Assembly: GCA_028287305.1 (NCBI GenBank)
Contig: JAQBPX010000032.1
Coordinates: 1-64,000 of the forward strand
DNA length: 64,000 bases
From: Gemmatimonadota bacterium
Lineage (GTDB): Bacteria; Gemmatimonadota; Gemmatimonadetes; Gemmatimonadales; Gemmatimonadaceae
Direction of reading: 5' to 3'
Under the pieces are notes generated by a model. That model was given only the letters and a program-made list of their open reading frames with translations, was not told the DNA's origin and did no database searches. This document shows positions 1 through 8,543 of this stretch, in pieces (positions within the stretch are counted from its first letter, which is position 1; each line of letters opens with the position of its first letter). A program made the position numbers and the translations under genes.

Positions 1-816
1 GATCACGCGATTCCGCTCGGCCAGCACTCGCACCGCCTCGGCCACCTCGGCCAGCGACATCACGATGCTTCCGTTCAGCAGCGACTTCGCCAGCGGCCAC
101 ATCTCCTCGAGCACGCTCCCCGACCCAATGCCATCCACGAAGCTCGGCACGTAGTCGACCTTCGTGACGCCGCCCGCCGCGAGCGCGGCGGAGAAGGCAG
201 CGGACGTCTCCACCTCGCAGGCGTACACCTTCACGTCGGGCTCGAGCGCGCGAATCGCAGTCGCGATTCCACAACTCAGCCCACCGCCGCCATATGGCAC
301 CATGATCGTGTCCACATCGGGAAGGTCCTCGAGTATCTCGAGCCCGATCGTGCCATTCCCGGCCATCACGGCGGGATCGCTCACGGGATGCACGAAGAAG
401 CCATCCTGCCCGGGATAGCTGCGCGTGACCAGCACCTGCCACCATTCCGCGAACGGCACCCTGATGATCGAGCCGCCGAGGCGCGTGATCGCGGCGAGCT
501 TGGTCTCGGGCGCATGGTCGGGCACGATTACGGTGCAGGGCAGGCCGAGTCGGCGCGCGTGCCATGCGACGCCCTGCGCCATGTTGCCCGCGCTCGCCGT
601 GTAGACGCCCTTCGCGAGCTGCTCCGGCGTTGCCAGCGCGATCGCATTGCCCGCTCCGCGCAGCTTGAACGAGCCGATGGGCTGCAGGTTCTCGAGCTTG
701 AGCCAGATGTCGGCGTCATCCACGTTCAGCCGGACGAGTGGCGTGCGAAGCACCGAATCGGCAATGCGCGCCCGCGCCGCTCGAATGTCGTCGAGCGAAA
801 CGGGGTTAGTCGTCAT
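1..816 (-). CDS. PLP-dependent serine/threonine dehydratase-like enzyme (3' end outside window)
   Basis: The reading frame is open from the ATG at 816 to base 1, so the C-terminus lies outside the window. The 272 visible residues are a fold-type II PLP enzyme. SFKLRGAG near residue 49 holds the cofactor lysine (Lys51), and PYGGGGLS near residue 180 is the glycine-rich phosphate loop. The family deaminates serine, threonine or hydroxy-amino acids in the cytoplasm. The start overlaps the end of the upstream ornithine-cyclodeaminase-like gene by 11 bases, so the two are probably co-translated. That pairing recalls EutB/EutC of ectoine breakdown, SbnA/SbnB of diaminopropionate synthesis and the beta-hydroxyaspartate cycle enzymes. 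The family is clear; the substrate is unknown. Confidence 0.88.
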   Translation of the reverse strand, partial: MTTNPVSLDDIRAARARIADSVLRTPLVRLNVDDADIWLKLENLQPIGSFKLRGAGNAIALATPEQLAKGVYTASAGNMAQGVAWHARRLGLPCTVIVPDHAPETKLAAITRLGGSIIRVPFAEWWQVLVTRSYPGQDGFFVHPVSDPAVMAGNGTIGLEILEDLPDVDTIMVPYGGGGLSCGIATAIRALEPDVKVYACEVETSAAFSAALAAGGVTKVDYVPSFVDGIGSGSVLEEMWPLAKSLLNGSIVMSLAEVAEAVRVLAERNRVI

Positions 817-1810
817 CCCGCTCACCGCCCAGCTCGACGGAGGTGCCCACGCCCTGCTCGAGCGCCTTGCGATAGATGTAGCTGGCGCTCGCGAGGTCCT
901 CGATCGCAATGCCGAGCGACTTGAACAGCGTCACTTCCTCGGAACCGCGACGTCCAGCGACGCTGCCGAGCAGCAGCTCACCGATTTCGCCGACGATGTG
1001 GTCGTCGCCAATGGCGCCATCCTGCTTCGCCATCAGGAAGTCGCCCGCCTCGTTCAACGTCGACTCACGGCGGTCGACGTACAGCCTCGACCGCTGCACG
1101 GCCGACGTCGAAAGTTCACGAGCCGACGGAATGCTCGCGCCCACGGCGTTCACGTGCGCGCCGGGCGCGATCCACTCTCCTTCCAGCACCGGCTCGCGCG
1201 ACGACGTGGTGGTGCAGATGATGTCGGCGTCCAGCACGGCTTCTCGCGCCGATCCGGAGACGCTCACCGGAATGCCATGGCGCCGGCCCTCGCGATCCGC
1301 GAACTGGGTGGCGCGCTCGCCGTTCCTGCTCCACACGCGCACGCTGCCGATGTCCCTCGCCTCGACCATCGCGGCGAGGTGCGTGCGCGCCTGCACTCCC
1401 GTTCCCAGGATGGCGAGTGAGCGCGCGTCGCTGCGCGCGAGCAGTCGCGTCGCCACCCCACTCACCGCAGCGGTGCGGATCGCGGTGATCTCGGTCGCGT
1501 CCATCATGGCGAGCAGTTGACCGTGCGTCGCCTCGAAGAGCAGGACCGCTCCCTGGTGAGAATCGAACTGCGTTCCGTGATTGCCGGGGAACACGCTGAT
1601 CACCTTCACGCCCATTGCGTGGATGCTGCCCAGGTAGCTCGGCATCATCGCGAGCACGCCGACGCGTTCCGGCAGCCACATCATGGGCCTCAGCGGCAGG
1701 ATGGCCTCACCGCGCGCGAGCGCCGAGAGCGCCTCCACCATGACGTCCATGCATTCGCGCATGGGCAACAGGCGGCGCACCTCCGCCTGGTTCACGACGA
1801 GCACTTTCAT
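806..1810 (-). CDS. Ornithine cyclodeaminase / mu-crystallin family protein
   Basis: The 334 residues show the family's full length and fold. An N-terminal catalytic half carries GVKVIS (Lys69, where ornithine cyclodeaminase has its active-site lysine). A Rossmann half follows with the NAD(P)-binding motif GTGVQA near residues 136-141. Family members are cyclodeaminases, amino-acid dehydrogenases or imine/ketimine reductases, and sequence alone does not separate them. It overlaps the PLP dehydratase start by 11 bases and follows a 122-residue gene by 7 bases, so the three form one transcription unit. A dehydratase making an enamine/imine beside an imine-handling enzyme is chemically sensible; that link is inference. 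Confidence 0.88.
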   Translation of the reverse strand: MKVLVVNQAEVRRLLPMRECMDVMVEALSALARGEAILPLRPMMWLPERVGVLAMMPSYLGSIHAMGVKVISVFPGNHGTQFDSHQGAVLLFEATHGQLLAMMDATEITAIRTAAVSGVATRLLARSDARSLAILGTGVQARTHLAAMVEARDIGSVRVWSRNGERATQFADREGRRHGIPVSVSGSAREAVLDADIICTTTSSREPVLEGEWIAPGAHVNAVGASIPSARELSTSAVQRSRLYVDRRESTLNEAGDFLMAKQDGAIGDDHIVGEIGELLLGSVAGRRGSEEVTLFKSLGIAIEDLASASYIYRKALEQGVGTSVELGGERDDD

Positions 1811-1817
1811 CGCGCGA

Positions 1818-2186
1818 TCAGATGTCCATCGCCAAGTGCCACCGCTGGCCGCCCCTCTCTGCGCTCACCAGCACGCCCTCCAGCGCCTCGAGGTCGGCGA
1901 GCAGCGCCGCGTTGCCAACGTCGCCGACGGCCGAGCGGAGCGCCCTCACGGTGGCCAGCCCCTCAGTCGCCGTGAACCACTGGTCCGGCGGCGCCTCGAT
2001 TCCCAGGTCCCTGAAGATTCCGAACTCGTCGCCACCCATCGACGCGAACTGCGTCAGCGGCTTGACTCCCGCGGCGCTCGCGAGGCTCTCGAGCAGGCTG
2101 CTGGCGCGCGCGAGCGCCTTGCCGTCCACGTTGGGCGCGTTGTCGGCATGGACGCCCTCGATCACGGGAAAGTAGGCAGCACTCAT
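1818..2186 (-). CDS. Conserved hypothetical protein, 122 aa
   Basis: The frame stays open further upstream, but the ATG at 2186 has GGAG ten bases before it and gives a compact 122-residue soluble protein. I recognise no domain. It is acidic, mostly helical in appearance, with no signal peptide or membrane segment. It ends 7 bases before the ornithine-cyclodeaminase-like gene, so it is probably the first gene of that three-gene unit and may serve the same pathway. That functional link rests only on position. Confidence 0.7.
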   Translation of the reverse strand: MSAAYFPVIEGVHADNAPNVDGKALARASSLLESLASAAGVKPLTQFASMGGDEFGIFRDLGIEAPPDQWFTATEGLATVRALRSAVGDVGNAALLADLEALEGVLVSAERGGQRWHLAMDI

Positions 2187-2352
2187 TACGGGTAAGTCTC
2201 CGGTGGCCTGCGAACAGCGATGAGGGACGAAGCGCAGGGCGCGCGACACCTCACATGATAGGGACGTGTCCGGTTTTGTGCACGTCCCTTGTCGAGCCGT
2301 CGCAAGCGCATACAATCGCTCGCGAGGGGTACGTCCACAGCTTTCCAATCAT

Positions 2353-3543
2353 ATGAAGCGACTATTGCTCTGCCTCGTGGCGCTCGGCGCCTGCAATCGC
2401 CAGCCCGCTGAGACGTATGGATTCCTCGCGCTGCTGGGCCGGGACACCGTTTCCCTCGAGAGCGTGACCCGTCGCGGGAACTCGCTGGAGAGCGACGAGG
2501 TGGATCGCTTCCCGCGCGTGCGGCAGCGGCACACGGTGATCGAGCTGAATGACGACGGCAGCATTCGGCACCTCGCGATGGACATTCATTCGCCGAGCGA
2601 GCCGCCGAAGCAGCGCGACCGCCGGGTGGAGGTGACGGTGGGCGGCGATTCTGTGCACATCACCAAGCGCGACTCTGCCGGCGTCGTGAAGCGCGATTTC
2701 GCGGCGGGTGGAGGCATCTCGATGGCGCACCTGCCGCAGATGTACTCGCTCTACGAGTTGTACTTCGCGGCGGCGCTGCGTCATGGAAAGACGACCAACG
2801 TGCCGGAGGGCAAGCAGGTTCGCATGCGGCAGTTCTACATCGATCGCGAGTTCGACGCGTTCCCGCTGCACGAGGGCGCGGTGACGCCGCTCGGGGGCGG
2901 CAAGGCCGACATCCAGCATGACTGGCTCGCGGGCACGGGGCAGGCGACGGTGGACTCGGCGTTTCGCCTGCAGCATTACTCGGGCGAGCGCACCACGTAC
3001 AAGGTGGAGGTGTCGCGGCTCGGCGACGCGCCCGATGTCGCGACGGTGTACACGAGGTTCGCGGCGACTGAGGAGAAGAGTGGCGGGATGAAGCAGCTGA
3101 GCGTGCGCGACACCGCGCGGGCGACGCTGGGCGGCGCGGCACTGTCGGTGGATTACGCTCGACCGCTGGCGCGCGGCCGCACGCTGCTTGGGGGCATCGT
3201 TCCTTACGACCAGGTGTGGCGCACGGGTGCGAACGCAGCCACGCAGTTCACGACCTCGGCGGCGATCACGCTCGCGGGATTGAAGCTCGCGCCGGGCACG
3301 TACACCCTGTGGACCGTGCCGCACGCGACTGGCGTGGAGCTGGTGGTGAACCGGCAGCACGGCCAGTGGGGCACCGAGTACGATGCGGCCCAGGATCTTG
3401 GCAAAGCGCCGATGGTCGCGAGCGTGAACACTCAGCCGGTGGAGGAGTTCACGATCTCCATTCTCCCCGTGAATGCGAAAACGGGCACCCTCCAGCTGGA
3501 GTGGGGCCCGTTCAGGTGGACGGCGGGGATCACGGTGCCGTAA
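2353..3543 (+). CDS. DUF2911 domain lipoprotein
   Basis: Starting at the ATG at 2353, the product has 396 residues. The N-terminus (MKRLLLCLVALGAC) is a short lipoprotein signal with the cysteine at residue 14. The last ~140 residues match the DUF2911 pattern, including YDQVWRTGANAAT, LAPGTYTLWTVP and a C-terminal beta-rich stretch. The middle ~240 residues are an unassigned beta-rich periplasmic region. DUF2911 proteins are common in Bacteroidetes and Gemmatimonadota envelopes and have no known reaction. An upstream in-frame extension to 2266 is possible but would bury the signal peptide. The gene is divergent from the preceding operon and converges on the next gene with 14 bases between. 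Confidence 0.85.
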   Translation: MKRLLLCLVALGACNRQPAETYGFLALLGRDTVSLESVTRRGNSLESDEVDRFPRVRQRHTVIELNDDGSIRHLAMDIHSPSEPPKQRDRRVEVTVGGDSVHITKRDSAGVVKRDFAAGGGISMAHLPQMYSLYELYFAAALRHGKTTNVPEGKQVRMRQFYIDREFDAFPLHEGAVTPLGGGKADIQHDWLAGTGQATVDSAFRLQHYSGERTTYKVEVSRLGDAPDVATVYTRFAATEEKSGGMKQLSVRDTARATLGGAALSVDYARPLARGRTLLGGIVPYDQVWRTGANAATQFTTSAAITLAGLKLAPGTYTLWTVPHATGVELVVNRQHGQWGTEYDAAQDLGKAPMVASVNTQPVEEFTISILPVNAKTGTLQLEWGPFRWTAGITVP

Positions 3544-3557
3544 ACAGCCTGGCCAGA

Positions 3558-4007
3558 CTATCTCGGCGCCCGGGGAGCATTGGCAATCTCGATCCGTCGC
3601 TCGACACTCGTGGACGCGACGATGTCGCCGATGATGTCGAGTGGCAGCTCATCGAGCGCCTTGAAGCGCAGGCAGCCCTTGCCCATGTCGAGCTTCCTGC
3701 CCTTCGCCTTGTACGCCGCGGCCAGCCGCGCGAGTTGCGCCTCCGGCTTGTCGATCCCCTGCATGTAGAAGGCGTAGTTGTTCTTCTGCGCGGCCAGCGC
3801 GATGTACATCAGCGGCTGCTTGTTGTAGGTGTCCGGATGCCGCTTGAGCGGGATCTCATACGCGAGCATCCCCCAGTTCATCGACTCGACGTACCCCTTC
3901 GGCAGCTTCTTCCTGATCAGCGAGCGAACTGCCGCGATCACCTTGCGACGCTCGGCCGGAAGGCTGGCGAGGTACGCGGCGGGGGTGGTCTCCTTGCTCA
4001 CGGGCAT
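3558..4007 (-). CDS. DUF1801 family protein (copy 1)
   Basis: From the ATG at 4007, preceded by GAGG, the product has 149 residues. PAAYLASLPAERRKVIAAVR, then VESMNWGMLAYEIP, then YIALAAQKNNYAFYM form the DUF1801 / YdhG-like fold, a small cytosolic domain of unknown ligand related to frataxin-like folds. A near-cousin with the same order of motifs lies at 59339-59842, and a more distant DUF1801 protein at 25683-26099. It stands alone between a convergent lipoprotein gene and a same-strand membrane protein gene. Confidence 0.85.
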   Translation of the reverse strand: MPVSKETTPAAYLASLPAERRKVIAAVRSLIRKKLPKGYVESMNWGMLAYEIPLKRHPDTYNKQPLMYIALAAQKNNYAFYMQGIDKPEAQLARLAAAYKAKGRKLDMGKGCLRFKALDELPLDIIGDIVASTSVERRIEIANAPRAPR

Positions 4008-4065
4008 GCGATCCTCGATGGGATGACCGGAACAACATGACGCGAAAACGGCTGGGGCAACAGCC

Positions 4066-4716
4066 TCAGCTCGTGCGCCGCGGCGCACCGAGCATCCAGA
4101 GGAACGCGACCATCAGCACTGCCACCACCTTCTGCGCGATGACGTCCTGCTGCAGCCCGTGTGGCGTGTCGGGCGAGGGGCCGAGCGCGAGGAACGCGGC
4201 GTAACAGGCGAACGCCGTCGCGACCGCGGACAGCAGGAGTGCGCGTGGCCGGAGCGCGGGACCGCCCTGCCATGCGGCGGCCGCCAGCAGCGCGACTGCG
4301 ACTGGAAGCAACCGAAATCCCAGCATCGTGGCCTGGACGTGCAGGCTCATCACGGCGTTCTCCGGCGTGAATCCCACCGCCACGAACGCCACCGACGTCA
4401 GCAGGGTGACGATGCCCGACGCGCGCAGGTATGCGCGGCCACTCGGCGTTGTGGAGAGCTCGGCCCGCAAGGTGAGGAGCGCCAGGAACCCCGCGGCGAC
4501 GAGCGCGATGATGCTCGCCGCGAACAGCGCTGCGCCCAGCCGGTTGGGCTGGCCGTCATACGCGACCGTCATTCCGAGGTCGCTGAGGAAATTCCGGCTG
4601 GGCGAGTAGCGAACGGCGGAGTGATCGAGCGGATCACCGCCGGGATAGCGAACCATGGCCGCGAGCGAGAGCAGCACAGCGAACGCGGTCGTGCTCCGCA
4701 CCGCTGGACGGCGCAT
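4066..4716 (-). CDS. DUF998-like integral membrane protein
   Basis: The 216-residue product from the ATG at 4716 has about six hydrophobic segments and an early SPSRNFLSDLGMT motif typical of DUF998-type membrane proteins, whose role is unknown. A longer upstream frame exists but runs through the preceding acetyltransferase gene and has a biased, arginine-rich composition. The chosen ATG overlaps the acetyltransferase stop by one base (TGATG), a normal coupling arrangement. The two are likely co-transcribed. Confidence 0.78.
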   Translation of the reverse strand: MRRPAVRSTTAFAVLLSLAAMVRYPGGDPLDHSAVRYSPSRNFLSDLGMTVAYDGQPNRLGAALFAASIIALVAAGFLALLTLRAELSTTPSGRAYLRASGIVTLLTSVAFVAVGFTPENAVMSLHVQATMLGFRLLPVAVALLAAAAWQGGPALRPRALLLSAVATAFACYAAFLALGPSPDTPHGLQQDVIAQKVVAVLMVAFLWMLGAPRRTS

Positions 4717-5252
4717 CACTCGCGCGAGGGCAGGGGGAGCGACCACGACAGCGAGTGCGACGCATGGTCGGCTGCGACCTGCGAGAAGCCCAGCCGCCTT
4801 GCGACCGCGATGCTCGGCGCATTGCGCGAGTCGCAGTGCAGCTCGACCAGTGAGAACCGGGGAATGGTGGCGGCGTGCGCAATCACGGCCTGCGCGGCTT
4901 CGTTCACGAAGCCCTGGCCGGCCGCATCGGCACGGAGCCAATAACCGATCTCCACGCGGTCGGCGCCGGGAAGCGGCACTCGGGCGGTGGCGTCGCGTGG
5001 AAAGAGCGCCACCTCGCCAATGAGTTGTGGCGCGTCGAGCGTGAACACCGCGAAGCGCCACTCGATGTCACGCGCGAAATTGTCGGCAAATCCAGCGAGC
5101 CGTTGCTCGAGCTCCGGAATGGGAGCCGGCGTCGCCACCCGCGCGGGAATCCACGGCGCGAGGCGATCGTGATTGGCCTCGAGTATCGGGAGGAGCTCTG
5201 CGGCGTCGGTCGGCAACCACGGGCGCAGGATCAGTCGCGCGGTACGAAGCAT
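4716..5252 (-). CDS. GNAT family N-acetyltransferase (RimJ/RimL type)
   Basis: The start MLRTARLILRPW at 5252 is the usual opening strand of RimJ/RimL-like acetyltransferases and gives 178 residues. The acetyl-CoA region is seen as EIGYWLRADAAGQGFVNEA, and the C-terminal strand as VELHCDSRNAPSIAVARRLG. The family transfers acetyl groups to protein N-termini or small amines; the substrate here is not predictable. It lies 11 bases after a small membrane protein gene and overlaps the DUF998-like gene by one base. Confidence 0.87.
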   Translation of the reverse strand: MLRTARLILRPWLPTDAAELLPILEANHDRLAPWIPARVATPAPIPELEQRLAGFADNFARDIEWRFAVFTLDAPQLIGEVALFPRDATARVPLPGADRVEIGYWLRADAAGQGFVNEAAQAVIAHAATIPRFSLVELHCDSRNAPSIAVARRLGFSQVAADHASHSLSWSLPLPSRE

Positions 5253-5263
5253 GGCCCAATATG

Positions 5264-5695
5264 TCAGGCCGCCCTCCTCCACGCATCGCCCGGCGTGCGG
5301 ACGAAGTTCGCCCACACGTACGGCCACGGAATCACGAGCAGGTCCACCACCGCGCCGATCGCCATCACCTTGAAGAGCTCCGCGGCGGAGGGGGTCCAGA
5401 GTCCGCCGGCCCTGAGGGCGGGGGCCACCGTCAAGAGCCAGGTCACCTTGTAGAAGAGCTGCATGAAGATCACCGGGAGCATCTTCAGCGGATAGCGCAC
5501 GCCGAGGAGGCTCAGCGTAGAGAGCGCCGCCCAGAAGGAGAACGCGACGCCGATGACCGGCGCCACCGGCTTGGCGGGGCTGAGGAGTGCGGGCCAGACG
5601 TCCATCGCGAGGAAGGCGAAGTTCGCGAGGTACATGGCTCGCAGGATGTACCTGCGCAGCGTGGTGACGCCGTCGTGCCGTGAAATGTCCGTCAT
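5264..5695 (-). CDS. Small integral membrane protein, 143 aa
   Basis: The protein has about four hydrophobic segments, with a conserved-looking YPLKMLPVIFMQLFYKVTW stretch in the middle and WPYVWANFV near the C-terminus. I do not recognise a named domain with certainty. It is first in a same-strand run with the GNAT and DUF998-like genes (11 and -1 base spacing). Its function is unknown. Confidence 0.75.
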   Translation of the reverse strand: MTDISRHDGVTTLRRYILRAMYLANFAFLAMDVWPALLSPAKPVAPVIGVAFSFWAALSTLSLLGVRYPLKMLPVIFMQLFYKVTWLLTVAPALRAGGLWTPSAAELFKVMAIGAVVDLLVIPWPYVWANFVRTPGDAWRRAA

Positions 5696-5751
5696 TGCGG
5701 CTCCCGTGGGTTCCTATTGGATACCCATACGTTGCCGCCCCGGCGGGGGTT

Positions 5752-6144
5752 TCAGGGCCCCAGCAGGTCCCAGCGATTACCCTCGATATCGAGGAATATG
5801 GCCACCTGGCCGTAGGCTTCGCTTCGCGGAGCGCTGACGAACGTCACGCCGGCCGCGGTGAGTCGATCGTACGTCGCCGTGAAGTCATCCACGCGCAGGA
5901 AGAATCCGACGCGGCCAGCGAACTGCTCGCCGACGAGCGCTTCCTGCCGCTCACCGTCCGCTCGGGCGAGCAGCATGCCGGTGACCGCGCCCACGGGGCG
6001 CACCACCACCCATCGCTTCGGCCGTCCATCGTTCGTCAGCGATGGCACGTCCTCCACGAGCTCGAACTGCAGCACATTCACGAAGAAGTCGATCGCGCGA
6101 TCGTAATCGCGCACGACGAGCGCCACGAGGTGCAGGTGGGACAT
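5752..6144 (-). CDS. VOC (glyoxalase/bleomycin resistance) family protein
   Basis: The 130 residues contain two beta-alpha-beta-beta-beta modules: MSHLHLVALVVRDYDRAIDFF at the start, then FFLRVDDFTATYDRLTAAGV and FLDIEGNRWDLLGP in the second half. VOC proteins bind metals and act as lyases, dioxygenases or antibiotic-binding proteins. The usual His near the N-terminus (HLHLVAL) and the Glu in DIEGNRWDL are present, so metal binding is plausible. The substrate is unknown. It is one of four VOC genes in the window. Confidence 0.85.
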   Translation of the reverse strand: MSHLHLVALVVRDYDRAIDFFVNVLQFELVEDVPSLTNDGRPKRWVVVRPVGAVTGMLLARADGERQEALVGEQFAGRVGFFLRVDDFTATYDRLTAAGVTFVSAPRSEAYGQVAIFLDIEGNRWDLLGP

Positions 6145-6261
6145 CAGGGCTCCGTGAGGGGTGCATCGATGAGCGTGCGCGCATCCCGCCAGCCGTGCGC
6201 GCAGCGGCCGGTGAAGACGCGATGAGGCTTTAAAAGTCGGGCGGTCCGTTTCGCGCCCCGC

Positions 6262-8157
6262 TCACGGCACGACGGGGGGTCGAATCACGCGCATAGCGTT
6301 GCGGCGAATCCCGTGAATGGAGCCCGGACCTTCGGCTACGTACGCAACATCGCAATGCGAGACTGGGTCTTCGAGGTAGCTGCCTTTCGCGACGGGAAGT
6401 CGCCGATCGCTACGCCACTCCAGCGCTAGGTCGGAATTGAAGAACGCCGGCCGCAGCGAGTCAACCAGCGCGAACAGATGGCTGCAGCCGGGCCTCCCCG
6501 CGATCGCCTCGACATCGCCGAGCAGGCGCCACCGAATTGGTCTGCTCGCACTTGCGAAGACGCGTCCGTGCTCTCGCACTACCAGAAATCGACCCAGCGT
6601 GGCGACCTGCTCGATTCGGGTATCGTAATCATGAAGCCGCTGAAGCCCTTGTTCACTTGGCGTCGGGATCGGCTCCCAACTGACGCCGGAATCGATGGTA
6701 CGCCAGAACGCGCGATTTCCTCGGCGGAGACTCGACGCGACGTATGCCACGGTCGCCGATTCCCGGTGCATCAGCGTTACGTCCTGAAGTGTCTTTGGCA
6801 CCGGCCGCGCCCTCCACGACCTGCCTGAGTCGGAGCTTTGGTAAAACAGCTCGGACTGGTCCTCGCGGCTGCGCGCGAGTATCCAGATCGAAGACCCAAC
6901 TGCCTGCATGGCGTCGACGTCGCTTGCGCCCTCAAGAGCGACCGATGTCCAGGAGCGGCCGGCATTCTCGGTCCTATAGAGAACAGGGGCGCCGCTGGTG
7001 GGAAACCGTCCGCCGAGACCTACGAGCAGAACGTCCGGTCCGACGAAGGCCATCTGGACGCCGATCCTCAGCTCGTCTGCGAGCACCGGACCATCGTCGC
7101 CCCCCAGTACCCGCCGCCACGCGCCGCCCAGGGAATCCGTGACGAAGAGTCCTCCACTGGCGAGCCAAAGTCGCCCGTCAGGCGATACGGCTAGCTCTGG
7201 CTGCCAGCGGCTGTCTGGAACCTGGCCCTCGGGAACTGATCCAGCCTCGTCGCCAGCTCGACGACTCTCAGTCTTCGGCGCGGTCAACGCATCCACGTTC
7301 GAAGCCGAATCCGGGGGTCCAGTTCGCGTCATGACGAATTGACCACCACTACCACAACAGAATGCGTTCAGTTGCCATGTGCCACGGATCGTGTCGCCAC
7401 GAATGCGGCCACTCAGCGATAGGGATCCGTGCGACATGCGCGGTATGAAAGTGAGCAGCACGCTGTCGGCCTTCGGAATGCTCGCCTCGACCTCATGGAG
7501 CAAGTCCGGACCTCCCGCTACAATCGTGGTGCTCACGTCGTGCGCGACGGGCCCGCCGAAGAAGGGGGTGAAGTCCACGTGATGCAGGCCGCGCACGACG
7601 GAGACCAGGGAGTCGACATTGTCGCCGCGTTGAGCGGCCAGATAGCGAGACCCGAGATTCACCGCGCCCACCACCTCGCGCTGCAATCCTCCCGAAGGAG
7701 TTTTCTCCGCAGTTGCCAACCTCAGCGCGATCCGCCACGTGCCACGAAGATCGCAGCAAGGCGGAATCTCCCGCACGAGGCGAATCTCGCGATTGACGAG
7801 CTGGCCAGTTGCGCCGTGCACGACGGTCACGAGTCGTCGGTAGCCCGGACGAAGGAAGGAGAGAGTCTCCGACTCTTGAGTGAGGTCGCGAATGCACAAC
7901 CATCCCGTGGAGTCCGTCTCCTTCATGGTGAGGTTCATCTCAGCCTTTACATTCGTCACGGCCGTGCCCGTCACGGAGTCGGTCACTCTCGCCGCAATCG
8001 CCCACGCCGTCTCGATAGGGCGACACACGGGAGCAGTGGCCGTGCGTCTCGTGCAACTCGCGAGTATCGCGAGGAGTGGGAGGAATACGAAGAGTCCCCC
8101 GATGAAGAGGTCAGGCCTGCGGTGACGAGAAAGACCCGGAAGCCGGCTCACCGGCAA
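6262..8157 (-). CDS. Large lipoprotein with BNR/YCF48-like repeats
   Basis: The start is a TTG at 8157 (GAGG about nine bases upstream) or a GTG at 8151. The 631-residue product begins with a basic N-terminus, a hydrophobic stretch and LASC, a lipobox at about residue 35. Residues ~50-130 look like a carboxypeptidase-regulatory beta-sandwich (ARVTDSVTGTAVTNVKAEM). The second half has repeated sialidase-type strands, such as YRTENAGRSWTSVALEG and YQSSDSGRSWRARPVP, so a beta-propeller is likely. It is expected at the cell surface or periplasm. No catalytic residues are recognised and its role is unknown. GC-skewed codon use is normal, and no neighbour suggests a pathway. Confidence 0.78.
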   Translation of the reverse strand: MPVSRLPGLSRHRRPDLFIGGLFVFLPLLAILASCTRRTATAPVCRPIETAWAIAARVTDSVTGTAVTNVKAEMNLTMKETDSTGWLCIRDLTQESETLSFLRPGYRRLVTVVHGATGQLVNREIRLVREIPPCCDLRGTWRIALRLATAEKTPSGGLQREVVGAVNLGSRYLAAQRGDNVDSLVSVVRGLHHVDFTPFFGGPVAHDVSTTIVAGGPDLLHEVEASIPKADSVLLTFIPRMSHGSLSLSGRIRGDTIRGTWQLNAFCCGSGGQFVMTRTGPPDSASNVDALTAPKTESRRAGDEAGSVPEGQVPDSRWQPELAVSPDGRLWLASGGLFVTDSLGGAWRRVLGGDDGPVLADELRIGVQMAFVGPDVLLVGLGGRFPTSGAPVLYRTENAGRSWTSVALEGASDVDAMQAVGSSIWILARSREDQSELFYQSSDSGRSWRARPVPKTLQDVTLMHRESATVAYVASSLRRGNRAFWRTIDSGVSWEPIPTPSEQGLQRLHDYDTRIEQVATLGRFLVVREHGRVFASASRPIRWRLLGDVEAIAGRPGCSHLFALVDSLRPAFFNSDLALEWRSDRRLPVAKGSYLEDPVSHCDVAYVAEGPGSIHGIRRNAMRVIRPPVVP

Positions 8158-8170
8158 TTCCCGCGCACCC

Positions 8171-8539
8171 TCACAGCCTGCTGAACCCCGCCTTCCTCAC
8201 CATCACCGGCGGCGACATGTCGCCGAGCGCGGCGCGCACGCGCTCGTCGGGCGCACCGTACAGCGTCATCCGCTCCGGCGCGAGCACGGTGAAGAAGCGC
8301 TCCATGAAGCGCTGCCCGAACGTCGCGAGATGGATCATCGCGGCATCGGAGTCGCGGTAGCGCTCCCACAGGTGGCAGCGCCGGCCATCGTCGCCCAGGT
8401 AGTACTCGTACTCGAGCGTGCCGGGCTCATTCTGCTCGGTGGCCTCCACCATCTCGGCAATCAGCGCGTCGAAGGCGGCGCGCTGGCCGTCGATCACGGC
8501 CAGCTCAAACATCCAGGCAACGTGCGTGGCTTTCTTCAT
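8171..8539 (-). CDS. Antibiotic biosynthesis monooxygenase (ABM) domain protein
   Basis: The ATG at 8539 gives 122 residues; a TTG five codons earlier is an alternative. The ferredoxin-like ABM fold is suggested by WMFELAVIDGQRAAFDALIAE and by EPGTLEYEYYLGDDG followed by an aromatic-rich HLWERYRDSDA. Members include quinol monooxygenases and heme-degrading enzymes, but many are of unknown function. The gene starts 4 bases after the S9 peptidase stop, so it may be read through from the GntR operon, though nothing ties it to that operon functionally. Confidence 0.75.
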   Translation of the reverse strand: MKKATHVAWMFELAVIDGQRAAFDALIAEMVEATEQNEPGTLEYEYYLGDDGRRCHLWERYRDSDAAMIHLATFGQRFMERFFTVLAPERMTLYGAPDERVRAALGDMSPPVMVRKAGFSRL

Positions 8540-8543
8540 GGTA

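Noticed and set aside
5735-5756. A GC-rich hairpin ending in TTT between two genes
   Set aside because: The stem is short (about 4-5 pairs) with alternative pairings; it is too weak to call as a terminator.
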